Source: an uncultured Lachnospiraceae bacterium
Lineage (GTDB): Bacteria > Bacillota > Clostridia > Lachnospirales > Lachnospiraceae
Assembly: GCA_902779445.1 (NCBI GenBank)
Contig: CACZBM010000005.1
Coordinates: 17,198 to 81,197 of the forward strand
Reading direction: 5' to 3'
DNA length: 64,000 nt
Below the pieces are notes generated by a model that saw nothing but the letters and a program-made list of their open reading frames with translations, did not search any database and was not told the origin of the DNA. Position numbers and translations under genes: made by a program. Each line of letters starts with the position of its first letter. The first letter of the stretch is position 1. Below are positions 1-9,686 of the stretch, piece by piece.

Positions 1-269
1 AGGAGTCGGACAGGATAAGCCTTACGGTTGATAATCTTAATGCCATGGGAGCAGATGCTGAGGCGAAGGAGGACGGAATGGTGATACACGGAGGGAAAAA
101 TCTTCACCATGCGGTTATCGATACGGCAAAAGACCATCGTATAGCCATGAGTTTTTCCATTGCAGCTCTTATAAGCCGGAGCGTACAGCCGGTGGAGATA
201 AAGGATTCCGCCTGTGTCGGCATTTCCTATCCGGAGTTTTATAAAGATCTGGATTCTCTTATGAGGTAG
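1..269 (+). CDS. aroA: 3-phosphoshikimate 1-carboxyvinyltransferase (EPSP synthase), C-terminal end
   Basis: Only the last ~89 codons are present; the reading frame begins at base 3 and runs to TAG at 267-269. EPSP synthase joins shikimate 3-phosphate and PEP in the shikimate pathway in the cytoplasm. The visible part carries the family's C-terminal signature: ESDRI at the left edge, then DHRIAMSF, then SYPEFYKDL near the end. The 5' part lies outside the window, so operon partners upstream cannot be judged. No strong terminator follows directly. A short inverted repeat (TTTTGAC ... GTCAAA, 277-302) lies just after the stop, and the next gene has its own promoter. Confidence 0.93.
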   Translation, partial: ESDRISLTVDNLNAMGADAEAKEDGMVIHGGKNLHHAVIDTAKDHRIAMSFSIAALISRSVQPVEIKDSACVGISYPEFYKDLDSLMR

Positions 270-316
270 TTGCTTATTTTGACATATACAACATACGTCA
301 AATTATACAAAAACCA

Positions 317-345
317 TTGTTAATTTAATAAATATTTGGTAAAAT
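317..345 (+). promoter_or_regulatory. Promoter for the EF-G-like gene (extended -10)
   Basis: TTGTTA at 317-322 is followed after 17 bases by TAAAAT at 340-345, with TG at 337-338 making an extended -10. Predicted transcription start is near 352, inside the 5' arm of the hairpin at 344-404. A transcript from this promoter would therefore lack part of that stem, while one reading through from aroA would contain all of it. Confidence 0.55.
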
Positions 346-404
346 AGTCGTGTTGTTTCGGGTGTCACACAGGGTGGAACCGGGCAACACGACTATATTT
401 TTTT
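344..404 (+). terminator. Terminator-like hairpin with a T-box-like loop
   Basis: A perfect 12-bp inverted repeat (344-355 with 385-396) is followed by ATTTTTTT at 397-404, the form of a Rho-independent terminator. The 29-base loop contains AGGGTGGAACCGGG at 371-384, which differs at one specified position from the T-box consensus AGGGTGGNACCGCG. There is no room upstream for a canonical Stem I with specifier loop, because the aroA coding region ends at 269. It may be a degenerate T-box, a read-through attenuator, or chance. Confidence 0.5.
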
Positions 405-419
405 GGAGGTATTTTCCGT

Positions 420-2513
420 ATGAAGGTTTACACAACAGAGAAGATCCGTAACATTGCGCTCCTGGGCCACGGCGGCTCCGGAAAGACAAGCCTTGTAGAA
501 GCAATGGCTAAACTTTCGGGGCTGACAACGAGACTGGGAACCATCGACGATGGAAACACCATCAGTGATTATGACAAGGAAGAGCAGAAGAGAAAGTTTT
601 CCATCAGCACATCACTGATCCCCATTGAATGGGAGGACACAAAGCTCAATATCATGGATACCCCCGGATTTTTTGATTTCGTGGGTGAGGTTGAGGAAGC
701 AGCAACAGCTGCAGCTTCAGCGATAATCGTGGTAAACGGCAAATCAGGAGTGGAGACCGGTACAAAGAAAGCCTGGGATATCTGTGATAAGTTCAATATT
801 CCCAGAATGGTATATGTTTCCAATATGGATATAGACAATGCTTCATTCAAGAATGTTCTTGAGGAGCTCACAGACCTTTACGGAAAAAAGATAGCACCTT
901 TCCATTTCCCTATAAGAGAAAATGAGAAGTTTGTTGGATATGTGAATGTTGTGGCAGAAAAGGCATTCCGCTGGAATGACAAGGGAGAGGCAGTTGAATG
1001 TGATATTCCCGACTATTCCAAAGAGAACCTGGAAGCGTACAGAGATTCCCTGATGGAGGCTGTTGCCGAGACATCCGAGGAGTTTATGGACAGATTTTTC
1101 AACGGTGATACCTTCTCGGAGGCAGAGATAAGAGCTGCCCTTCACGCAAGTGTATGTGACGGGACCATCGTTCCCATCACAATGGGAAGTAATACACTGA
1201 TCCAGGGTATTTATACCCTCCTTGATGACTGTGTTAAGTATCTTCCAAGCCCTGAAGGCAGAAAGATCGCCGGTATCGATACAGCAAACTCGGAGATATT
1301 TGAAGCTGACTATGATTTCTCAAAGCCGAAGACAGCGATGGTCTGGAAGACCATCATCGATCCGTTCATCGGAAAGTATTCTCTTTTCAAGGTTTGCTCA
1401 GGCGTTATAAAGAGCGGTGATGTTCTCTATAATGTTAATGAGGATACGGAAGAGAAGACAGGAAAGCTTTATACCCTTTGCGGAAACAAGGCTATTGAGA
1501 TCCCTGAGCTTCATGCAGGAGATATCGGTGCATTCGCAAAGCTCGCTGTTACGAAGACCGGAGATTCCCTCGGGACCAAGGCTACAGCTATAAGATATGG
1601 AAAGCCCATGATCTCAACTCCTTATACAGCTGTGAGATACAGGCCTGTTAATAAGGGCGATGTAGACAAGATCTCACAGGCTCTCGCAAAGATCTGTGCA
1701 GAGGATCTGACGCTCAGAAATGTAAATGATTCGCAGAACCGCCAGACACTTCTTTATGGTATCGGCGACCAGCAGATCGACGTTGTAAAGTCAAAGCTTG
1801 AGAGTGAATACAAGGTTCAGATAGAACTGTCAACTCCCAAGGTTGCATACAGGGAGACCATCCGCGGCAAGTCTGATGTTCAGGGCAGATATAAGAAGCA
1901 GACCGGAGGACACGGACAGTTCGGTGATGTTAAGATGATCTTTGAACCCAGTGGAGATATGGAGAAGCCCTATATATTCGAGGAAAGAGTTGTGGGCGGT
2001 GCCGTTCCGAAGAACTTCTTCCCTGCGGTTGAAAAGGGACTTACGGAATCTGTGGAAAAGGGACCTCTTGCTGCATATCCGGTAGTGGGAGTTAAGGCAA
2101 CTCTCTACGATGGTTCATATCATCCCGTGGATTCTTCTGAGCAGTCATTTAAGACCGCTGCAAAGCTCGCATTCAAGGACGGCTTTATGAAGGCTACACC
2201 TATTCTTCTCGAGCCCATTATGACCTTAAAGGTAACGGTTCCCGATCAGTTTACCGGAGATGTAATGGGTGATCTTAATAAGAGAAGGGGACGTGTCCTC
2301 GGAATGACACCTATTGAAGGCGGCAAGCAGGTTATAGAAGCTGAGATACCTGAGTCCAGCATATTCGGATACAATACGGATCTTCGCTCCATGACCGGAG
2401 GGATCGGAGAATTCTCATATGAGTTTAATCGCTATGAGCCCGCTCCTGCCGACGTTCAGGCTAAGGAGATCGAAGCACGTAAGGACAAGATTGAAAATGT
2501 AGAGGATGCCTGA
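420..2513 (+). CDS. EF-G-like (EF-G2 type) translational GTPase
   Basis: This 697-aa protein has the EF-G domain order: GTPase domain, domain II, domain III, then domain IV/V. The P-loop GHGGSGKT (16-23) differs from the AHxDxGKT of canonical EF-G and is typical of the bacterial EF-G-like/EF-G2 branch. Switch II DTPG is at 80-83. The G4 element reads SNMD (134-137) where canonical GTPases have NKxD, so guanine recognition may be altered. The start at 420 has TTGGAGG nine bases upstream (403-409). It is monocistronic: its own promoter precedes it and a strong terminator follows at 2528. The exact role of this branch is unclear; a ribosome-associated or stress-linked factor rather than the main translocase is inferred. 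Confidence 0.85.
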   Translation: MKVYTTEKIRNIALLGHGGSGKTSLVEAMAKLSGLTTRLGTIDDGNTISDYDKEEQKRKFSISTSLIPIEWEDTKLNIMDTPGFFDFVGEVEEAATAAASAIIVVNGKSGVETGTKKAWDICDKFNIPRMVYVSNMDIDNASFKNVLEELTDLYGKKIAPFHFPIRENEKFVGYVNVVAEKAFRWNDKGEAVECDIPDYSKENLEAYRDSLMEAVAETSEEFMDRFFNGDTFSEAEIRAALHASVCDGTIVPITMGSNTLIQGIYTLLDDCVKYLPSPEGRKIAGIDTANSEIFEADYDFSKPKTAMVWKTIIDPFIGKYSLFKVCSGVIKSGDVLYNVNEDTEEKTGKLYTLCGNKAIEIPELHAGDIGAFAKLAVTKTGDSLGTKATAIRYGKPMISTPYTAVRYRPVNKGDVDKISQALAKICAEDLTLRNVNDSQNRQTLLYGIGDQQIDVVKSKLESEYKVQIELSTPKVAYRETIRGKSDVQGRYKKQTGGHGQFGDVKMIFEPSGDMEKPYIFEERVVGGAVPKNFFPAVEKGLTESVEKGPLAAYPVVGVKATLYDGSYHPVDSSEQSFKTAAKLAFKDGFMKATPILLEPIMTLKVTVPDQFTGDVMGDLNKRRGRVLGMTPIEGGKQVIEAEIPESSIFGYNTDLRSMTGGIGEFSYEFNRYEPAPADVQAKEIEARKDKIENVEDA

Positions 2514-2527
2514 ATTTTAGTATTTTC

Positions 2528-2564
2528 CCCCGGAACATTTATTTGTTCCGGGGTTCTTTTTTTG
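2528..2564 (+). terminator. Rho-independent terminator after the EF-G-like gene
   Basis: CCCCGGAAC (2528-2536) pairs perfectly with GTTCCGGGG (2545-2553) around an 8-base AT loop, followed by a T-rich run to 2563. It lies 14 bases after the stop codon at 2513. Confidence 0.93.
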
Positions 2565-2571
2565 GTATTAT
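2543..2571 (+). promoter_or_regulatory. Extended -10 promoter predicting a leaderless mRNA
   Basis: TGG-TATTAT (2563-2571) is a strong extended -10; a weak -35 (TTGTTC, 2543-2548) lies 17 bases upstream inside the preceding terminator. The predicted transcription start falls on or next to the ATG at 2579, and no Shine-Dalgarno precedes that ATG. Terminator and promoter are overlaid on the same bases. Confidence 0.45.
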
Positions 2572-2578
2572 TTCATTC

Positions 2579-4069
2579 ATGGATAAGAATAAGGCAGAAC
2601 GGATAATTGAATACATTGTGGTAGCCCTCACCGGAGTGATCTATATCTTTCAGTGCAGCAGCTGGACAAGTCCGCTCTACCCTTATGCCTACGGGTATGA
2701 TGCCTCATGGTACTCTCTGATGGGAAGGGCGATCACCCAAGGCAAGGTGCCATACAAGGATTATTTTGACCTGAAAGGCCCGGCCCTTTTCTTTTATGAA
2801 GCCTTTGGGCAGCTCTTTATCAAAGGGCGGAACGGTGTTTTCCTGATCCAGTGTATTTCAATAATACTGACTGTTATTTTGGTATGGAAGATAGGAAGGT
2901 TATTCTTAAACAGGCCGGGATCCGCAATCCTGCTTCTTTTATACTATTATGGTGCATACGCCCTTATATGGGGCGGGAATACGGTTGAGGAGCTTTTCAT
3001 GCCCTGCAGCATGGCGGCAGTGTATCTGACGCTGGATTACATATTGAATGAAGATGAACCGGTTCTGGATCCGGAATATTCTGCGCTTGTTTTCGGAATA
3101 GGGTTCGGGATCTTTCTTTTTTCCAAAATAACAGTAGCGGCTGTTATATGTGCTTCGCTGATCACGGTTTTTATCATAATGGTAAAGAAAAAGAAGTGGG
3201 ATATCCTAAGGGATTGCGCCGTAAACTTTATTGTAGGCGTTTTATTTATTGCAGTCCCGCTTTTTATCTATTTCATTGCAAACGGAGCAGTAAAGGAGTT
3301 CATATACTGCGCCTTCCTGTTTGCATTTAAGCGTTCTACAGATTATTACGAGGCATTTTCACTGGGATGGGAAAAGAATATCATTATATGCTACGCGTCA
3401 TTCCTGTACGGTCTGTTTATGAGACACCGGGATGAAAAGGAGAGTAACAGGAGGATGTACATCCTCATTACTTCTGTTCTTCAGTTTATGCTGCTGCACC
3501 TCGGAACACCGTACCTTTATTATTTCCTCTGTCAGATGCCGGTGTTTGTAATGCTTTTTTCTTATTTCATGAAGGACTGTAAAGAAGCATTCGTATCATT
3601 CAGAGAAGAGCACAAGTTAAGTGATCCGAGGATCGCTGCCTATATAATAGCTATTGTTATTGCCTTGGTGCAGCTGTATCCCCTGACCACGGATAAATTC
3701 CTGGAAAATCTTATGATCTATGAAGAGGACAACGGAAAACAACAGTACTTTGACTGTAAGGAAATAGCTGCCCTTGTGCCGGAGTGGGAGAGGGCTGGTA
3801 TATACAATCTGGAATCGGGGATGATCTATTATGAGATCAATCAGGATCTGCCTTCGAATAAGTATCCTGTAAATCTGCCATATTTCCTGCATCTTGATCC
3901 GTCAATAAAGACAGATGTTATGAATAAGCTACAATATGATACACCAAAGTGGATCATTTCGGAAAGACTGTGGGATTTTGATGATGAAGATGTGAAAAAA
4001 TATGTGTTCTCACACTATGAGATCATAGCCGAAAATGACGGTGAAGAACTGTATCGTTTATTGGATTGA
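2579..4069 (+). CDS. Polytopic membrane protein, GT-C-type glycosyltransferase-like
   Basis: About 496 aa with roughly ten hydrophobic segments. The N-terminal part has the pattern of GT-C/GT39-like glycosyltransferases: an aspartate-containing loop after the first membrane helix (YGYDASWYSLMGRAI), then VPYKDYFDLKGPALFF. Such enzymes move sugars from polyprenyl-phosphate carriers outside the membrane; here the donor and acceptor are unknown. I chose ATG 2579 (MDKNKAE) over a TTG at 2543 because the longer reading would start inside the terminator. No ribosome-binding site is visible, consistent with a leaderless message. It stands alone between a terminator and the leuS promoter. Confidence 0.65.
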   Translation: MDKNKAERIIEYIVVALTGVIYIFQCSSWTSPLYPYAYGYDASWYSLMGRAITQGKVPYKDYFDLKGPALFFYEAFGQLFIKGRNGVFLIQCISIILTVILVWKIGRLFLNRPGSAILLLLYYYGAYALIWGGNTVEELFMPCSMAAVYLTLDYILNEDEPVLDPEYSALVFGIGFGIFLFSKITVAAVICASLITVFIIMVKKKKWDILRDCAVNFIVGVLFIAVPLFIYFIANGAVKEFIYCAFLFAFKRSTDYYEAFSLGWEKNIIICYASFLYGLFMRHRDEKESNRRMYILITSVLQFMLLHLGTPYLYYFLCQMPVFVMLFSYFMKDCKEAFVSFREEHKLSDPRIAAYIIAIVIALVQLYPLTTDKFLENLMIYEEDNGKQQYFDCKEIAALVPEWERAGIYNLESGMIYYEINQDLPSNKYPVNLPYFLHLDPSIKTDVMNKLQYDTPKWIISERLWDFDDEDVKKYVFSHYEIIAENDGEELYRLLD

Positions 4070-4084
4070 GATTGGCCCGGATTG

Positions 4085-4113
4085 TTGACATTTGCAGGGT
4101 GTAGCATTAAACT
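4085..4113 (+). promoter_or_regulatory. leuS promoter
   Basis: A consensus TTGACA (4085-4090) is followed after 17 bases by TAAACT (4108-4113). The start site would be near 4120, giving a leader of about 40 bases. That is too short for a T-box, so leucine-dependent T-box control is not evident here. Confidence 0.6.
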
Positions 4114-4159
4114 GTAATACGTTTTACTGGGTAAAAAATACATTCTAAGGAGCGTAGAA

Positions 4160-6562
4160 ATGGCGGAGATTTATAACCATTCTGAGATTGAGAATAAGTG
4201 GACCGGGATCTGGGAGAAGAATCCCGTTAATGTTGATGACGGAAAGAAACCGAAGTATTACTGCCTGGATATGTTTCCCTATCCCTCAGGTGCGGGCCTT
4301 CATGTAGGACACTGGAGAGGATATGTGATATCCGATGTCTGGAGCCGTTATAAGATGATGAAGGGTTATTATCTCATTCATCCCATGGGATGGGATGCTT
4401 TCGGACTTCCGGCAGAGAATTATGCCATTAAGACGGGACAGCACCCGAGGATCTCTACAGCCGAGAATATTAGGAATATCAAGCGCCAGGTAAAGCAGAT
4501 CGGTGCGATCTATGACTGGGATATGGAGCTCGACACTACAGACCCTGCATTTTATAAATGGTCCCAGTGGATCTTTGTTCAGCTCTTTAAGCATGGTCTT
4601 GCATATGAGAAGGAGATGCCCCTGAACTGGTGTCCTTCCTGTCGTGCGGTCCTTGCTAATGAAGAAGTGGTGGACGGAAAGTGCGAGAGATGCCATAGCG
4701 AAGTTACAAAGAAGAATTTAAGGCAGTGGATGTTAAAGATCACTGCTTATGCAGACAGACTTTTAGACGGCCTTGATAAGCTTGACTGGCCTGAAAAGGT
4801 TAAAAAGATGCAGACCGACTGGATCGGAAGATCCTACGGTGCAGAAGTTGATTTTAAGATCGACGGAAGAGACGATGCCATAACAGTATATACTACAAGA
4901 CCTGATACTCTTTACGGAGCTACATTCATGGTTCTAGCTCCCGAGCATGAGCTGGCAAAAGGTCTTGCAACAGCCGACAAAAAGGCTGAAGTTGAAAAGT
5001 ATATTGCGGATGCAGCTAACAAGTCCAATGTAGACAGACTTCAGGGTAAGGAAAAGACAGGTGTATTCACCGGTTCTTATGCGATCAACCCCTTAAACGG
5101 CGCGAAGGTGCCCATCTGGCTTTCAGACTACGTTCTCGCAGATTACGGAACGGGAGCGATCATGTGCGTTCCTGCCCATGATGACAGGGACTTTGCATTT
5201 GCAAAGAAATTCGATCTTCCGATAATCCAGGTAATAGCCAGGGACGGAAAAGAGATCGAAAACATGGAGGAAGCTTACACCGAAGCAAGCGGTATCATGA
5301 TCAATTCCGGCGACTGGAACGGGATGGAATCTGCGGAATTAAAGGTAAAAGCCCCTCATATTGTAGAAGAAAAGGGCTTTGGAAGAGCTAAGAAAAACTT
5401 TAAGATCCGGGACTGGGTGTTCTCAAGGCAGAGATACTGGGGAGAGCCCATACCCATCATTCACTGTCCCGACTGTGGTGCAGTACCGGTTCCGGAGGAG
5501 GAACTTCCTGTTCTTCTTCCTGAAGTTGAATCATATCAGCCTACAGATACAGGAGAATCTCCTCTTGCGGCTATAGATTCATGGGTGAACTGCAAGTGTC
5601 CTAAGTGCGGAAAAGATGCAAAAAGAGAGACCAATACCATGCCGCAGTGGGCAGGGTCATCCTGGTACTTCTTGAGATATGTGGATGTTAAAAATGATAA
5701 GGCTCTTGTAAGCCGCGAAAAAGCTGACAAGTTCCTGCCTGTAGACATGTATATAGGCGGTGTTGAGCATGCAGTGCTTCACCTGTTATATTCGAGATTC
5801 TGGACCAAGTTCCTATATGATATAGGTGCTGTTGGATTTGAAGAGCCTTTCTTAAAACTCTTTAATCAGGGTATGGTTCTCGGCCCCAAGGGAGTAAAGA
5901 TGAGTAAGTCCCTTGGAAACGTGATCTCTCCTGATGATATGATAAGAGACTACGGATGTGATTCACTGAGGCTTTATGAACTCTTTATCGGACCTCCCCA
6001 GCAGGACAGCGCATGGGATGACAGAGGTATAGACGGAGTATACAGGTTCTTATGCAAGTTCTGGAATCTTGTGATGGATAATAAAGATAAGAATGCAGAA
6101 GCTACTCCCGAACTGGTGAGACTCCGCCATAAGCTTATTAATACGATCACCTCCAGGCTTGAGACCTTCTCATTGAATACGGTGATATCAGGCTTTATGG
6201 AGTTCAATAACTCACTTGCAAAGTTACCTGCAGTTGACAGGGAGACTTTGGAAACATATGTTATATTACTTGCTCCCTTTGCTCCTCACATAGCAGAAGA
6301 GCTCTGGCAGCAGCTTGGACATCAGGAGTCTGTATTTAAGTGCGAATGGCCTGAAGCTGATAAGGAAGCCATGAAAGAGGATACCATCGAGGTTCCTGTT
6401 CAGGTTAACGGAAAGGTCCGTGCAACCGTCAGTGTTTCAGCGGAAGCTTCAAAGGACGAGGTTCTCGCTATAGCCAAGGAAGCAGTTCAGGACAGGCTCA
6501 CAGGTAACCTTATAAAAGAGATCTATGTTCCCGGTAAGATCGTAAATCTGGTTGTGAAGTGA
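4160..6562 (+). CDS. leuS: Leucyl-tRNA synthetase
   Basis: This 800-aa class I synthetase charges tRNA-Leu in the cytoplasm. HVGH (48-51) is the HIGH motif and KMSKS is at about 580-584. Between them lie the zinc-binding insert (CPSC ... CERC near 158-178) and the CP1 editing domain, including the threonine-rich region around [13 protein letters not shown]. Length is normal for bacterial LeuS. The start at 4160 follows AAGGAG at 4148. The stop overlaps the GTG start of the next gene by 4 bases, so leuS heads a coupled run of genes that extends to rnhA. Confidence 0.97.
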   Translation: MAEIYNHSEIENKWTGIWEKNPVNVDDGKKPKYYCLDMFPYPSGAGLHVGHWRGYVISDVWSRYKMMKGYYLIHPMGWDAFGLPAENYAIKTGQHPRISTAENIRNIKRQVKQIGAIYDWDMELDTTDPAFYKWSQWIFVQLFKHGLAYEKEMPLNWCPSCRAVLANEEVVDGKCERCHSEVTKKNLRQWMLKITAYADRLLDGLDKLDWPEKVKKMQTDWIGRSYGAEVDFKIDGRDDAITVYTTRPDTLYGATFMVLAPEHELAKGLATADKKAEVEKYIADAANKSNVDRLQGKEKTGVFTGSYAINPLNGAKVPIWLSDYVLADYGTGAIMCVPAHDDRDFAFAKKFDLPIIQVIARDGKEIENMEEAYTEASGIMINSGDWNGMESAELKVKAPHIVEEKGFGRAKKNFKIRDWVFSRQRYWGEPIPIIHCPDCGAVPVPEEELPVLLPEVESYQPTDTGESPLAAIDSWVNCKCPKCGKDAKRETNTMPQWAGSSWYFLRYVDVKNDKALVSREKADKFLPVDMYIGGVEHAVLHLLYSRFWTKFLYDIGAVGFEEPFLKLFNQGMVLGPKGVKMSKSLGNVISPDDMIRDYGCDSLRLYELFIGPPQQDSAWDDRGIDGVYRFLCKFWNLVMDNKDKNAEATPELVRLRHKLINTITSRLETFSLNTVISGFMEFNNSLAKLPAVDRETLETYVILLAPFAPHIAEELWQQLGHQESVFKCEWPEADKEAMKEDTIEVPVQVNGKVRATVSVSAEASKDEVLAIAKEAVQDRLTGNLIKEIYVPGKIVNLVVK

Positions 6563-7158
6563 AACAGGGTATGTCCATCAGAAAAACGCTTTTGATGCTG
6601 ACCTTAAACTATATACTGATATTTGTCTGGATGTTCTGGGCACGGCTCGAGGTGGTTAGCGCACTGATCATTTTCCCGGTGACCATGGTGGTGGCATTTT
6701 TCGATACCATTCTGGCAGAGGGAAGAAAGAGTGCCATTCTATGGTGCGGGAATCTTCTGATAGCAACGATAGTTGGTATCATTCTGCAGAATTATCTCTA
6801 TGCCAGATATACGCGGGACACAGAGACAGCCATGCTGAGGGCAGTGGTGGAGATAACAGTAGCCATATTTTTAATATCCATAACGGCTGCTATATCTGGA
6901 AGAGAGGCGGCGAAACTCCGGAAAAGCAGAAAGAAAAAGATGAATACCGTGCCCGTTCGAAGTACAGGCTTTTTATTCTCAAAGGACGCGAAAGCGGAGT
7001 ATGAAGATGATGATGACGAGGACGAGTATTTGGAAGAATTTGAAAAGAGAAGGACTATGTCCTTAAGGAGTCAGGTTTCTTCGGGGGATGAACCTGAGGA
7101 CGAAGATGAGGATATTGATGAGAGGGAGAAACCCGTATTCAGGGTTATAAAAAAATAA
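6559..7158 (+). CDS. Small membrane protein with acidic C-terminal tail
   Basis: 199 aa with about four hydrophobic segments in the first ~120 residues (7-26, 33-50, 59-78 and 88-112 roughly), then a cytoplasmic-looking tail. The tail is very acidic ([15 protein letters not shown], then [11 protein letters not shown]) and ends in a short basic stretch. The GTG start at 6559 overlaps the leuS stop (GTGA); an internal ATG at 6571 is the alternative. I do not recognise a family. Its place between leuS and a cell-wall L,D-transpeptidase and its strongly charged tail suggest an envelope role, which is inference only. Confidence 0.6.
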   Translation: MKQGMSIRKTLLMLTLNYILIFVWMFWARLEVVSALIIFPVTMVVAFFDTILAEGRKSAILWCGNLLIATIVGIILQNYLYARYTRDTETAMLRAVVEITVAIFLISITAAISGREAAKLRKSRKKKMNTVPVRSTGFLFSKDAKAEYEDDDDEDEYLEEFEKRRTMSLRSQVSSGDEPEDEDEDIDEREKPVFRVIKK

Positions 7159-7196
7159 AAGGGGAATTCCATCGGGAAACAAAAGAGAGGTAAAAT

Positions 7197-7997
7197 ATGA
7201 GGATATTTAAGAAAGTTGTGATCTGTGCAACCATTGTGGTGCTGCTGCTTCCTTTTATGGGAATAAACAGCCTGAGAGCGGAAGGGGAAACTGTAAACTA
7301 TGTTTTTACGGGTCTTGCCATTCCAGAAGGACAGGGCGAAGTTTTTAGTGTTGATGCCGGGACAATAAACCTTTTCAGACAGAATCCGGCAGTGATCAAC
7401 GTGTTTGTGGCAGCTCTTGCCGAAAAGTATAATACCGGAACGGCTGTTATAGATCAGGCAGCAGAAGTTGCCTATCTGAACGGTGTTATCAACGGGACAC
7501 AGCTTCCGGGTAATCATATTCCCGTATATATGCCGGTTGTGCCTGTTATCAGGACGGAGGAAGCTCCGTTGCCTGCCCCGGCAGAGACACCCCAGGTGGT
7601 TGTTGCGGGGAATATGGATATAAATAATGGAAATTACATAGATATCAACATTACTACGCAGACACTTACACTTTTCCAGAACGGAGTAGGTACCTATGCG
7701 GTTCCGGTAGTAACAGGAAATGTTGCGGCAGGACACAATACGCCGGAAGGACTCTTTGCAGTACAGTATAAACAGCTTGACCGGGTATTAAAGGGAGAAG
7801 ATTATGAATCCTTTGTTCATTACTGGATGAGGTTCGTAAATAACTGCGGTATACATGATGCTAACTGGAGATCGAATTTCGGAGGAGAGATCTATAAGAG
7901 GAATGGCTCACATGGGTGCGTGAATGTTCCGCCTGAGCTGATGCCTGCACTATATGCAGCGACTCCGGAAGGAACTCCGGTCTGGGTACATTCATAA
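7197..7997 (+). CDS. Secreted L,D-transpeptidase (YkuD family)
   Basis: 266 aa. A signal peptide (basic MRIFKK start, hydrophobic core, cleavage near residue 30) targets it to the wall. The C-terminal ~120 residues form a YkuD domain with the catalytic signature: GIHDANWRS, then GSHGCVNVP, whose cysteine is the nucleophile that makes 3-3 peptidoglycan cross-links or attaches proteins. The ~110-residue region between signal peptide and catalytic domain is of unknown fold and includes a Pro-rich linker. The start at 7197 has AGAGGTAA just upstream. It sits in the leuS-rnhA run, 38 bases after the membrane protein. Confidence 0.88.
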   Translation: MRIFKKVVICATIVVLLLPFMGINSLRAEGETVNYVFTGLAIPEGQGEVFSVDAGTINLFRQNPAVINVFVAALAEKYNTGTAVIDQAAEVAYLNGVINGTQLPGNHIPVYMPVVPVIRTEEAPLPAPAETPQVVVAGNMDINNGNYIDINITTQTLTLFQNGVGTYAVPVVTGNVAAGHNTPEGLFAVQYKQLDRVLKGEDYESFVHYWMRFVNNCGIHDANWRSNFGGEIYKRNGSHGCVNVPPELMPALYAATPEGTPVWVHS

Positions 7998-8010
7998 CGG
8001 GGCACATCAG

Positions 8011-8349
8011 ATGGTTAATAACGAAAAAGAAGTTCTGAGAACTACAGATATAGAAAAAAAGAATAAATTCGTAAAACGTCTCGTTAATTCCGGCATCTCT
8101 TATCTGGAAAAATGGGAGAAGATCCCTTTTTTCAGCAGAAAGAAATATGACGGAGCAAAGGAGATCTGCGTGATCATGATCAATGATCATCAGATGGAGA
8201 AGGCCATGAATATCCTTTATGAAGTCAATAATGACGTGGCTGATCCGGGAGCAGGAAAGAATAAGATAAAGGCTCTTATGGACGGAGATAAGGATAAGAT
8301 CAAGGCTGAGGAAGAGGATTTCTTTGACGAAGAGGACCGTCCGCAGTGA
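8011..8349 (+). CDS. Small acidic hypothetical protein
   Basis: 112 aa from ATG 8011, 13 bases after the transpeptidase stop. An earlier in-frame ATG at 7954 lies inside the upstream gene and is less likely. The predicted helical protein begins with charged residues, has a basic-aromatic middle (KWEKIPFFSRKKYDG) and ends in an acidic tail (AEEEDFFDEEDRPQ), resembling in style the tail of the protein encoded at 6559. I do not recognise it. Its conserved-looking position in the operon is the main support that it is real. Confidence 0.5.
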   Translation: MVNNEKEVLRTTDIEKKNKFVKRLVNSGISYLEKWEKIPFFSRKKYDGAKEICVIMINDHQMEKAMNILYEVNNDVADPGAGKNKIKALMDGDKDKIKAEEEDFFDEEDRPQ

Positions 8350-8369
8350 TCATTCACAGAGGGTATAGT

Positions 8370-9686
8370 ATGAATACAAGATTTTTTAACGGAAAGGTAC
8401 TGACTTTTGGTCATGACGACAATATCATTGAAAACGGTGAGGTTCTCGTGCAGGGCAGTGAAATTGCTTTCGCAGGAGAGGCATCTTCAGAGGAATGCAG
8501 AAAAATATCTGCAGATCTGAAATTTGACAGGGAGATCGATCTAAAGGGCGATCTTATAATGCCCGGATTTAAGAACTGTCATACACATTCTGCAATGACC
8601 ATATTCCGTTCAGCCGCAGATGATATGAAGCTTGATGACTGGCTTCATAACCAGATCTTCCCGAGAGAAGCCTGCCTTACTGCAGATGACGTCTATTATG
8701 CAACATATCTTGCATGCCTTGAGTATCTTACAAGCGGAATAACCGAGATCTGTGAAATGTATTACTTCCCTTATTCTGTTGCAAAGGCAGCAGAGGAAGC
8801 CGGGATAAGATGTGTACAGTGCGGCTCCATGAGCGATTTTTCATCGTCTGCAGAGGAATTAAAAGAGCTTTATCAGAAACTGAATTCCGGAAATGACATG
8901 AATGCGTACAGGCTCGGTATACACGCTGAGTACACCAATTCAAAAGAGAACCTGGAGAGGGTTGCTAAGCTGTCTCACGAATTAAAAGCTCCGGTTTATA
9001 TGCATATGTCCGAAACAGATGCGGAAGTTAAGGGCTGTATGGACAGGAATGGCGGTATGTCACCCGTGGAATTAATGGACTCGCTTGGGGTCCTCGATAA
9101 CGGGGGAGTATTTTTCCATGGGGTTCACGTGACTGAAAAAGATATGAAGATAATGAAGGAGAGGGGTGTTTCGGTAATCACAAACCCCGCTTCAAACATT
9201 AAACTCGCAAGCGGTATCGCACCTATAGAGGATTATCTTAAAAAAGGCATAAGGCTCGGGATCGGAACAGACGGGCCGGCCAGCAATAACTGCCTTGATA
9301 TGTTCAGGGAGATGTTCCTGACCACCGCCCTTGCAAAGTACAGGGAAAATGATGCTGCTGCGGTAGATGCTGTAAAGGTATTGAAAATGGCATGCTGTGA
9401 CGGTGCTGACGCCATAGATACTCCGGATACTGATTCACTCGCTGCAGGGAAGAAAGCGGATCTGATAGTGATAGATCTTCATCAGCCTAATATGCAGCCT
9501 GAAAACAATATAGTGAAGAACATAGTATATTCAGGATCAAAACAGAATGTCAGGCTCACAATGACAGACGGGATCGTAAGGTATGAGGAAGGCAGGTTCA
9601 ATGTGGGTATTCAGCCTTCAAAGATCTATGAAGAAGTCAAAAAGACAGTTGACAGGATCAATGAGCAGATAAAGAATAATGCGTAA
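8370..9686 (+). CDS. mtaD: 5-methylthioadenosine/S-adenosylhomocysteine deaminase-type amidohydrolase
   Basis: 438 aa. The metal-dependent amidohydrolase fold shows the HTH metal pair (71-73), a later histidine in HAEYTNS, HGVH, and the metal aspartate in GTDGPAS. The family removes the amino group of adenine in SAH or MTA, part of methyl-donor salvage; related deaminases cannot be excluded from sequence alone. I chose ATG 8370 because AGAGGG lies six bases upstream; a GTG at 8346 overlapping the previous stop is possible. The 3' end overlaps the next gene by 8 bases, indicating translational coupling. Confidence 0.82.
   Translation: MNTRFFNGKVLTFGHDDNIIENGEVLVQGSEIAFAGEASSEECRKISADLKFDREIDLKGDLIMPGFKNCHTHSAMTIFRSAADDMKLDDWLHNQIFPREACLTADDVYYATYLACLEYLTSGITEICEMYYFPYSVAKAAEEAGIRCVQCGSMSDFSSSAEELKELYQKLNSGNDMNAYRLGIHAEYTNSKENLERVAKLSHELKAPVYMHMSETDAEVKGCMDRNGGMSPVELMDSLGVLDNGGVFFHGVHVTEKDMKIMKERGVSVITNPASNIKLASGIAPIEDYLKKGIRLGIGTDGPASNNCLDMFREMFLTTALAKYRENDAAAVDAVKVLKMACCDGADAIDTPDTDSLAAGKKADLIVIDLHQPNMQPENNIVKNIVYSGSKQNVRLTMTDGIVRYEEGRFNVGIQPSKIYEEVKKTVDRINEQIKNNA

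Noticed and set aside
4114..4159. T-box leader before leuS
   Set aside because: The leader from the clear promoter is only ~40 bases and contains no T-box sequence or terminator.
7071..7736. 221-codon minus-strand ORF opposite the L,D-transpeptidase
   Set aside because: The plus strand has a signal peptide and YkuD catalytic motif; the minus frame shows no recognisable pattern.
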